Notes under the pieces: model-generated | Databases searched by the model: none | What the model was told of the DNA's origin: nothing | Seen by the model: only the letters and a program-made list of their open reading frames with translations | Shown: in pieces, positions 43,305 through 49,146 of the stretch | Layout: each line of letters begins with the position of its first letter | Position numbering within the stretch: the first letter of the stretch is position 1 | Made by a program: the position numbers and the translations under genes | Source of the DNA: Armatimonadetes bacterium CG06_land_8_20_14_3_00_66_21 | Lineage (GTDB): Bacteria > Armatimonadota > Abditibacteriia > CG2-30-66-41 | Length of the DNA stretch: 49,146 nucleotides | Direction: 5' to 3' | Assembly: GCA_002779825.1 (NCBI GenBank) | Contig: PEVN01000188.1 | Coordinates: forward strand, 1 to 49,146

Positions 43305-44687
43305 TCAAGCCGGCGTCGATGTCTGCGCGGCAAACTCCCTTGCCGCCGCCTCGATCGCTTTGTCCAGCCCGTCTACCATCTCATCGGCTTGCTCGTTGGT
43401 CATCACCAGCGCTGGCGCCATGACGAGGAGGTCGCCGTTGTTGCGGAGGATCATGCCGTTGCGACGGCACCAGTCGTTGACGAGAGAGCCGACCTTGCCG
43501 GCAGGGGAGAGGGGGGCGCGGGTTTCGCGGTCGGCGACAAGCTCCACTGCCCAGAGCGTGCCCATGCCGCGGACATCGCCGACTAGGGGGTGTTTGTACA
43601 GGGACTCGAGTCGCTGTTTCAGGTAGTCGCCCAGTTCGGCGGAGCGCTGGACCAGGTTCTCGTTCTGGATGATCTCCAGGTTGGCGAGGGCGGCGGCGCA
43701 GGCGGTAGCGTGGCCGTTGTAGGTGTGGACATGGCGGAAGCCGGCGCCGGCCTCGCGGAAGGCGTCGGCAATCTGCTTGGTGGCGATGGCGGCGCCAAGA
43801 GGCAGGTAGCCGCCGGAGAAGCCCTTGGCGACAGCGAGAATGTCGGGCGTGACGTCCCAGTGTTCGCACGCGAACCACTTGCCGGTCCGGCCAAACCCAA
43901 CCTGGATCTCGTCGAAGAGGAGCAGGATGCCATGCTTGTCGCACAGGTCGCGTACGCCCTGCAGGTAGCCGGCGGGCGGCGGCGGGAAGCCGGTGTTGGA
44001 GCCGGGAACTGGATCCATGATGATTGCCGCGATGGAGTTGGCACCTTCCCACTCAACCGTGGCTTCGAGGTTCCTGAGGCAGGTGAGGTTGCACGTCTCG
44101 GGCTTGAGGTTCAGTTCGCACCGGTAGCAGCGGGCGGGCATGACGGACACGCCGCCGGGGACCATTGGCTCGAACGGCTCGCGCAGACTGGGCAGCCCGG
44201 ACACGGACAGCGCGCCTAGTGTCGCACCGTGGTACGAGTAGCGCCGGAAGAGGATCTTCGTGCGCTGCTTCTCGCCGCGGACCCAGTGGTAGTTGCGGGC
44301 GAGCTTGATCGCCGCCTCGCTGGCCTCCGAGCCGTCCTGCACGAAGAATGACACCGAGAGCTCGCCAGGCGTAACCTCGGCCAGCTTCTCCGCCAGCTTG
44401 ACGGTCGGTTCCATAATGCAGTCGTAGCCGCTGGGGAAGAAGGCAAGCTTCTCCATCTGCTGCGTGACGGCGTCGATTACCTCGCGCCGGCCGTGACCGC
44501 ACAGCGTCGTGAGCAGCGAGGCGAAGGTGTCGAGGTAGCGCTTGCCCTCGGAGTCGTACACGTACAGCCCCTCGCCGCGGACCAGCACCTGTGGGCGTTT
44601 GACCTCCTCTTTGTCGGAGAAGTAGTTCTGCCAGAGGTGGCGGGAGGCGGCTTCGATCAGGCTGTCGGTGTCGAGCGTATCAGGCAT
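43305..44687 (-). CDS. Class III PLP-dependent aminotransferase
   Basis: A 460-residue cytoplasmic enzyme of the class III (omega) aminotransferases. The PLP lysine is Lys288 in ILAVAKGFSGGYLPLGA, and the cofactor-contacting Asp259 lies in LLLFDEIQVGFGRTGKW. The active-site SEASEAAIKLARNYHW and YSYHGATLGALSVSG segments are in the usual order. Four cysteines (187, 190, 199, 203 in RCYRCELNLKPETCNLTC) form a C-x2-C-x8-C-x3-C motif, known from some relatives such as taurine- or putrescine-type transaminases. The amino donor cannot be read from the sequence. The ATG at 44687 has GAAGGAGGAG upstream, and that ribosome-binding site belongs to the shared repeat described separately. Confidence 0.92.
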   Translation of the reverse strand: MPDTLDTDSLIEAASRHLWQNYFSDKEEVKRPQVLVRGEGLYVYDSEGKRYLDTFASLLTTLCGHGRREVIDAVTQQMEKLAFFPSGYDCIMEPTVKLAEKLAEVTPGELSVSFFVQDGSEASEAAIKLARNYHWVRGEKQRTKILFRRYSYHGATLGALSVSGLPSLREPFEPMVPGGVSVMPARCYRCELNLKPETCNLTCLRNLEATVEWEGANSIAAIIMDPVPGSNTGFPPPPAGYLQGVRDLCDKHGILLLFDEIQVGFGRTGKWFACEHWDVTPDILAVAKGFSGGYLPLGAAIATKQIADAFREAGAGFRHVHTYNGHATACAAALANLEIIQNENLVQRSAELGDYLKQRLESLYKHPLVGDVRGMGTLWAVELVADRETRAPLSPAGKVGSLVNDWCRRNGMILRNNGDLLVMAPALVMTNEQADEMVDGLDKAIEAAAREFAAQTSTPA

Positions 44688-44694
44688 GGGTTGC

Positions 44695-44871
44695 TCCTCC
44701 TTCGCAAATGCGTCGTCAGTCGGAGCCGCGACCGTGAGGGAGCGCGTGAGCCATCGGGGTTGTGAACCACGTCGGCGTGTCACGCGCTCCCTCACGGTCG
44801 CGGCTCCGATTGGCTTGCGCCTCCACTTGCCGGGGTGCTCGAGCGCAATGCGAACATGGATGATTCCCTTC
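44695..44871 (-). repeat. Leader-type palindromic repeat, copy B
   Basis: The second copy of the repeat found at 20222-20396. The inverted arms (44721-44749 and 44780-44808) pair perfectly over 29 bp. The tail CACTTGCCGGGGTGCTC and the GCATTTGCGAAGGAGG end are conserved as well. In the arms, copy A has C:G where this copy has G:C at the second pair, a compensatory change. It lies directly in front of the aminotransferase start codon and occupies more than half of the 307-bp spacer to the symporter gene. Confidence 0.88.
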
Positions 44872-44883
44872 AGCGCGCTCTCT

Positions 44884-44942
44884 GGACGCCCGAACTTGTT
44901 CGGGGACCAGTTGCGCCAAGCCCCGAACAAGCTCGGGCGTCC
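44884..44942. repeat. Inverted repeat of the GGACGCCCGAACTTGTTC family, copy 1
   Basis: Two 22-bp arms (44884-44905 and 44921-44942, 21 of 22 paired) enclose a 15-base loop. The same arm sequence begins the inverted repeat at 49002-49057. It lies between the symporter stop and the leader-type repeat. Without a T-run it is not a classical terminator. The remaining 50 bp to the symporter stop show nothing. Confidence 0.8.
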
Positions 44943-44994
44943 TCTGTCATTGGGAGCGGCGCTCAAGCGAGGCGCGGGTACCGGCCATGCATCT

Positions 44995-46485
44995 TCACGA
45001 TTGCTCGTAGGCTTGCTTGAGGTAGCTCCGGTACTCCTCGTGCCGTTCTCCGCTCCGGTGCCGGGTGCAGAGGCTGACGGCAACGAACACGACCGCGTTG
45101 CAGACCAGGCCGACGAAGCCGGGATCGACGGGCAACGGGTTGGTGCTGAAGAACGGACTGGTCTTCGGGTCCAGCAACAGGAAGAGGAGTACGCCGGTCA
45201 GCAGGCCGGACAGGGCGCCCCTGGCTGTCGCCCGGGGCCAGAAGAGCGCGCCGATCAGCGGCACTATCAGGTTGGAGGTGCCCGCATACGCCATGATCCC
45301 CAGCCGCACGATGAGCGGGAGATCGAAGAACGAGCCGACGAACCAAGTCAGCAGCGTGAAGAAGACCACGAAGCCGCGCCCGACCCACACCAGGTGCCGC
45401 TCGGAAGCGCCGCGGACCACGTAGCGCTTGTAGAGGTCTCCGGTGATCATTGCGCTGCCGGCCAGGAGTTGGGAGTCGGCAGTGGACATGCCGGCGGCGA
45501 AGGCAGCGACCACGAGGGGGATCGTCCACTCCGGGTGGAAGCGGTTCAGCATGAGCGGCAGAAGCTTGTCGGCTTCCGGGCCGACCAGCCCGGGAAAGTG
45601 CGGCGTCGCGCTGAAGGCATACAGCAGCGTGGCCAAGTACCCGATGGCTCCCGCCAGCGGCACGAGCGCGGCCGTCTGTCGGAGCACGGTGGCGTTGCGG
45701 GCAGAGTACACCCGCATCCAGACCCCCGGCATCGCCATGGCAGTCCCCTGGACGAACCAGAACGAGAACCACCAGAGCGGAGTGAACTCGCCCTTGGGTC
45801 CCGGCAAAGTGAGGTGCTGCGGTGAGTCAGCGACGAGCCGATCCCACATCGCCGTCCAGCCGCCGCCTACGCAGGTGAGCGCCCAGATCGCGATGAACCA
45901 GATGACGCTGAAGAACAAGCACCCTTGGAAGGCGTCGGTCCACGCCACGGCGCGCCCGCCGCCCAGCAGCGTGTAGGTGACCACCACCAGCATCATGAGC
46001 CCGGCCCCCTGCCACATTTCCAGTCCCGCGGCGGCCCCCAGCAGGCGACCGGCCCCGACGATTTGGAGCAGAAGGTAGGGGAACACAAACCCAATGCCCA
46101 CCACCGCCGTCACCACGCGGATCGCCTCGCTGTTGTAGCGGTGCGCCAGCAGGTCGGCGGGGGTCACAAACCCCCAGCGCTTGCCGACCAGCCACAGGCG
46201 CGTCCCCACCCAGTAGAGAATCACTCCGCTCATGGTCATCCAGAGGACGTGGCAGTAGAAGCCCACGCCGTGGGTGTACCAGAAGCCTCCGGTGCCCAGG
46301 AAGAACCACATCGAGAACAACGTGGCCTCGTAGGTGAAGAACAGCACGAAGAGACCGAACGTTCGACTGGCCACGAAGTAGTCTTCCTGGGTCTCACCCA
46401 AGGAGCGCCGATTCGCCACGATCCCGATACCGAAGAGGATCAGCGAGTAGAGCCCGAGAAAGAAGAGCGTCTGCGCGAGGGTCAC
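44995..46485 (-). CDS. Sodium:solute symporter (SSS family)
   Basis: A 496-residue membrane protein with about thirteen hydrophobic segments. GTG at 46485 follows GGAGGTAAC and overlaps the stop of the small DUF3311 gene as GTGA. The family's typical elements are visible: SLGETQEDYFVASRTFGLFV after the first helix, the cytoplasmic GKRWGFVTPADLLAHRYNSE, and MSTADSQLLAGSAMITGDLY in the region of the sodium-binding helix. SSS transporters import sugars, amino acids, carboxylates or vitamins with sodium. Its place next to the aminotransferase and the glycan genes allows either an amino compound or a sugar as substrate; this is open. Confidence 0.9.
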   Translation of the reverse strand: MTLAQTLFFLGLYSLILFGIGIVANRRSLGETQEDYFVASRTFGLFVLFFTYEATLFSMWFFLGTGGFWYTHGVGFYCHVLWMTMSGVILYWVGTRLWLVGKRWGFVTPADLLAHRYNSEAIRVVTAVVGIGFVFPYLLLQIVGAGRLLGAAAGLEMWQGAGLMMLVVVTYTLLGGGRAVAWTDAFQGCLFFSVIWFIAIWALTCVGGGWTAMWDRLVADSPQHLTLPGPKGEFTPLWWFSFWFVQGTAMAMPGVWMRVYSARNATVLRQTAALVPLAGAIGYLATLLYAFSATPHFPGLVGPEADKLLPLMLNRFHPEWTIPLVVAAFAAGMSTADSQLLAGSAMITGDLYKRYVVRGASERHLVWVGRGFVVFFTLLTWFVGSFFDLPLIVRLGIMAYAGTSNLIVPLIGALFWPRATARGALSGLLTGVLLFLLLDPKTSPFFSTNPLPVDPGFVGLVCNAVVFVAVSLCTRHRSGERHEEYRSYLKQAYEQS

Positions 46486-46715
46486 GTAGTTACCTCCGGG
46501 TCCGCAGAGCCGTCCGAGGCTACCGGATCGCGTTTCACGGAGAAGAGGAACGCGGCATGGAACACCGCGATGGCAATGCTCCAGAACAGACACCACGCGA
46601 CGAGGAAGGGCGTGGCTCCCACTCGTGGCTCAATTCGGTTGACCAGCAACAGCACCGGCCAGTTCAGGGCTACGAAGAACGACCCGTAGGCGGCCGCAAT
46701 CCACCAGCGTTTCAC
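46482..46715 (-). CDS. DUF3311-like small membrane partner of the symporter
   Basis: A 77-residue protein with GTG at 46715 behind GAGGTGAGA. Two membrane segments are visible (about 5-26 and 38-60). The motif NRIEPRVGATPFLVAWCLFW between and within them is the mark of DUF3311. Genes of this type usually precede SSS symporter genes, and their products are taken to be accessory subunits. The four-base GTGA overlap with the symporter gene supports coupled synthesis. Further upstream (46716-46848) is a leader region in which I see no clear promoter. Confidence 0.82.
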   Translation of the reverse strand: MKRWWIAAAYGSFFVALNWPVLLLVNRIEPRVGATPFLVAWCLFWSIAIAVFHAAFLFSVKRDPVASDGSADPEVTT

Positions 46716-46848
46716 AGTCTCTCACCTCTCCCGTCAGGTCTGTGCGGGCGTTCTGTTCTCTCTCTGTCCGGCAGTTCCTTCCCGGCACGGCGGGCCGGCG
46801 CCACCCCGGGCCGGTCGCCAGGCTTTTGGCGGGCCGGGGCTTGTGATA

Positions 46849-46993
46849 TACTCGCGAAGGTTAGGAATACACCGAAGTGGAAGTTCGCAGAACTTCACCC
46901 GTGGGCGTGTGGTGAGCACCCAACACACTGCTGTGCACGCAGAGGCGTCGAACTTGTGCAATAGCTTCGGTGTATTCCTAACCTTCGCGAGTA
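46849..46993. mobile_element. 145-bp TA-flanked MITE, copy 2 (upstream of gmk)
   Basis: Same element as at 42460-42604, here with perfect 29-bp terminal inverted repeats. It is flanked by TA at 46847-46848 and 46994-46995. The three differences from copy 1 are at element positions 3, 54 and 114. Removing the element and one TA gives GGCTTGTGATATAGAATCAC, where TATAGAAT is -10-like. The element therefore probably landed in or next to the gmk promoter. Confidence 0.92.
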
Positions 46994-47112
46994 TAGAATC
47001 ACAAACCTCCCGCCGTTCGCCGCTGACCGCCCCTCGTTCGCGCAATCCCAGGGACGGCGTCAGCACCGTACAGACCCGCGGTGGGAAGCACCAAGCAAGG
47101 CAAGGAACCAGG

Positions 47113-47685
47113 ATGCGAGGCAGCCTATTTGTAGTGTCCGGCCCTTCGGGCGTCGGCAAAGGCACCGTGTTGCGGCGCGTGCTGGAACGGCTCCCGCACG
47201 CGCGCAAGAGCGTCTCGGTGACCACTCGCGAGCCCGGTCCTCGCGAGGTGCCTGGCGACGAATATTTCTTCGTCGAGGAGGACGAGTTCCAGCGGCGCCT
47301 GGCAAGCGGGGAGTTCCTGGAGTGGGCGGGCGTGCACGGCCATCGCTACGGGACGCCGGCGGCGTGGGTGGATGACCAACTTGCCGCCGGGACGGACGTG
47401 GTGTTGGAGATCGATGTGCAGGGCGGGAGGCAGGTTCGCGAGAAACGACCGGATGGCTGCCTGGTCTTCCTCAGCCCGCCCTCCATGGAAGAGCTGGAGC
47501 GGCGGATCCGCGGGCGCGGCCGCGACGACGAAGCGGAGATCGAGCGGCGCCTGAACGTGGCGCGTCGAGAGCTGGACTTCGCGCCCGACTACGATCACAA
47601 CGTCGTCAACGACGAACTCGAGTCCGCCGTCGAGCAAGTCGTCGAGATCCTGCGGCGCCGCCGCGAGGGGGAGGCCGGGAAGTGA
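47113..47685 (+). CDS. gmk: Guanylate kinase
   Basis: A 190-residue enzyme that phosphorylates GMP to GDP with ATP, an essential step of guanine nucleotide synthesis. The P-loop is VVSGPSGVGKGTVLRR at the N terminus, followed by SVSVTTREPGPREVPGDEYF (the GMP-binding loop), EFLEWAGVHGHRYGTP and VVLEIDVQGGRQVRE. The length is normal. The ATG at 47113 starts the conserved domain; the ribosome-binding site is modest (AAGGAA). The stop overlaps the coaBC start as GTGA. In many bacteria rpoZ lies between gmk and coaBC, but here there is no room for it. Confidence 0.97.
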   Translation: MRGSLFVVSGPSGVGKGTVLRRVLERLPHARKSVSVTTREPGPREVPGDEYFFVEEDEFQRRLASGEFLEWAGVHGHRYGTPAAWVDDQLAAGTDVVLEIDVQGGRQVREKRPDGCLVFLSPPSMEELERRIRGRGRDDEAEIERRLNVARRELDFAPDYDHNVVNDELESAVEQVVEILRRRREGEAGK

Positions 47686-48905
47686 GCAAGGCGAAGGGTC
47701 TCGAAGGCAAGACCGTGGTCCTCGGCGTCACCGGGGGGATTGCCGCCTACAAAGCAGCCGACGTGGCCAGCAAGCTGACTCAGTTGGGCGCGTGCGTGCC
47801 AACGGTCATGACCAGCCACGCTACCCGGTTTGTGGCTCCGCTCACCTTCCGCGCGCTGACCGGTCAGCGCGCGGAGACGGACCTCTTCGCTGCGGAGGAC
47901 CGGTTCGAGATCGGGCACATCGGTCTGGCCGAACGGGCGGACCTCGTGCTGGTCGCCCCTGCCACGGCCAATGTCCTCGCAAAGACCGCCGCCGGCATCG
48001 CGGACGACTTGCTGACCACCACTGTTTGCGCGACGAAGGCGCCGGTTGTCTTCGCCCCGGCCATGAACCCCAGAATGTGGGAGAACCCAATCACTCGCCG
48101 CAATGTGGCGCTGCTGCGCGAGTTGGGCTACCGCTTCATTGATCCAGAGAAGGGCCGCATGGCTTGCGGCACCGAAGGCTGGGGGCGGCTCGCCAGCCCG
48201 CAGCGGATCGTTGACACGGTGGTCGAACTTCTCTGCCGGAAGCAGGATCTTGCCGGTCTCCGGGTGCTTGTGACGGCGGGCCCGACCCGGGAGCCCCTCG
48301 ACCCGGTGCGGTTCCTCTCGAACCGTTCCAGTGGCCGAATGGGTTGCGCCCTGGGCTCGGCCGCCGCGGCGCGCGGCGCGATGGTAACGCTGGTCGCCGG
48401 GCCGCTGAGCCTCACGCCGCCGCCGGGCGTAGAGACTGTGTCGGTGCTAACCACGGCCGAAATGCACGAGGCGGTCATACACCGGGCGGACGAGCAGGAC
48501 ATACTGATCTGTGCAGCGGCCCCGTGCGATTTCCGGGCGACCCAGGTGGCGGAGCAGAAGCTCAAGAAAGGCAGCCCCGGAGCCGACACGATTTTGCTGG
48601 CGCCAACTGTTGACATTCTTCGGGAGCTTGGCGCCCGAAAGCGGAGCCAGGTTCTGATCGGGTTTGCAGCCGAAACCGAGAACGTGCTCGCCAACGCCGC
48701 CACCAAGCTTCGCGAGAAGAACCTGGACCTGAACGTGGTGAACGACGTCACCCAGCCCGATGCCGGGTTCGAGGTGGAGACGAACCGCGTCACACTGCTC
48801 TCGCCGGATGGTCGAACTGAATCTGTCGACTTGATGGGTAAGCGCGAGCTGGCGGACGTCATCCTGGACCGGGCGCTGCAGATCCGACAAAGCCGAGGGC
48901 AGTAA
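47682..48905 (+). CDS. coaBC: Bifunctional phosphopantothenoylcysteine decarboxylase / phosphopantothenate-cysteine ligase
   Basis: A 407-residue Dfp protein that joins cysteine to 4'-phosphopantothenate and then decarboxylates the product, two steps of coenzyme A synthesis. The N-terminal flavoprotein CoaC domain has GVTGGIAAYKAADVASKL, the catalytic His79 in EIGHIGLAERAD, the PAMNPRMWENP substrate motif and Cys162 in GRMACGTEGWGRLASP. The CoaB domain starts about 190 with VTAGPTREPLDPVRFLSNRS and contains AAPCDFRA and the lysine-rich QKLKKG. GTG at 47682 overlaps the gmk stop by four bases. Both domains look complete. Confidence 0.97.
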   Translation: MSKAKGLEGKTVVLGVTGGIAAYKAADVASKLTQLGACVPTVMTSHATRFVAPLTFRALTGQRAETDLFAAEDRFEIGHIGLAERADLVLVAPATANVLAKTAAGIADDLLTTTVCATKAPVVFAPAMNPRMWENPITRRNVALLRELGYRFIDPEKGRMACGTEGWGRLASPQRIVDTVVELLCRKQDLAGLRVLVTAGPTREPLDPVRFLSNRSSGRMGCALGSAAAARGAMVTLVAGPLSLTPPPGVETVSVLTTAEMHEAVIHRADEQDILICAAAPCDFRATQVAEQKLKKGSPGADTILLAPTVDILRELGARKRSQVLIGFAAETENVLANAATKLREKNLDLNVVNDVTQPDAGFEVETNRVTLLSPDGRTESVDLMGKRELADVILDRALQIRQSRGQ

Positions 48906-49001
48906 CGGCCGGAGTTCATCTCCGGATGGCATCGCCGGAGCCCCGGCAGAGCACGGCCCGCCCGTTGGTTGGGCACCATGTCGGAAAAGAACACTGCCAC
49001 G

Positions 49002-49057
49002 GGACGCCCGAACTTGTTCGGGGGCCCGGCGACCCCCCCCAACGAGTTGGGGCGTCC
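49002..49057. repeat. Inverted repeat of the GGACGCCCGAACTTGTTC family, copy 2
   Basis: The left arm (49002-49023) is identical to the left arm at 44884. The right arm (49039-49057) is a diverged inverted copy ending GGGGCGTCC, with a C-run before it. It lies downstream of coaBC and may act as a transcript 3' end. A small hairpin CCGGAG-ttcat-CTCCGG (48909-48925) precedes it. No gene is seen from 48906 to the end of the window. Confidence 0.75.
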
Positions 49058-49146
49058 TGAGCGCTTTCTCATAGGAATCGCTCATGTCTGCGCTATCGCT
49101 TGAACACCCAAAAGGATGAAAACGTAGCCCGAGGCGCCAAGCCGAG

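Overview
This is a GC-rich bacterial chromosome segment densely packed with secreted proteins, and I see no tRNA, rRNA, CRISPR array or prophage. Two proteins with a degenerate H-X9-DG pilin-like fold, FG-GAP and right-handed beta-helix proteins, many unusual glycoside hydrolases and frequent GTG/TTG starts suggest an Armatimonadota- or Planctomycetota/PVC-like free-living heterotroph. This is inference; no phylogenetic marker in the window settles it.

Layout. 43-6099 (+): secreted SIMPL, FG-GAP and TPR proteins. 6275-14282 (+): a run of mostly membrane or exported proteins (HEAT, small membrane protein, spermidine-synthase-like fusion, TPR-like membrane protein, two tandem H-X9-DG proteins, polytopic protein). 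14355-15087 (-): UPF0175/DUF3368 toxin-antitoxin pair. 15324-24378 (-): secreted polysaccharide-processing genes (GH42-like, CBM9-like, GH-A-like). 24569-27025 (+): copper-amine-oxidase-N/PDZ protein, Gly-rich protein, glutamine amidotransferase. 27104-36027 (-): two beta-helix proteins, a small aspartic protease, a GH39-like enzyme and a discoidin-like remnant. 36159-39962 (+): a very large DUF6259-like hydrolase. 40066-40633 (+): MazF-type toxin-antitoxin. 40799-42211 (-): FG-GAP protein. 42319-43181 (-): a VapBC/FitAB-type module whose toxin gene is broken. 43305-46715 (-): class III aminotransferase, sodium:solute symporter and its DUF3311 partner. 47113-48905 (+): gmk and coaBC, translationally coupled.

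How it fits together. The secreted GH, CBM and beta-helix genes plus a sodium symporter read as a scavenging locus for plant- or microbe-derived glycans, without SusC/D and without a visible regulator. Between genes lie several families of palindromic repeats. The clearest discovery is a 145-bp palindromic element present twice (3 differences between copies). Each copy is flanked by TA. One copy splits a PIN-domain toxin gene, and removing it with one TA restores the toxin reading frame exactly: a MITE of the kind mobilised by IS630/Tc1-mariner transposases, caught disabling a toxin-antitoxin module. A second repeat, with a covarying hairpin, sits directly in front of the ribosome-binding sites of two unrelated genes. 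Other notable points are an SGNH domain with its catalytic residues replaced, fused to a beta-helix, and an H-X9-DG core fragment embedded in a spermidine-synthase-like membrane protein.
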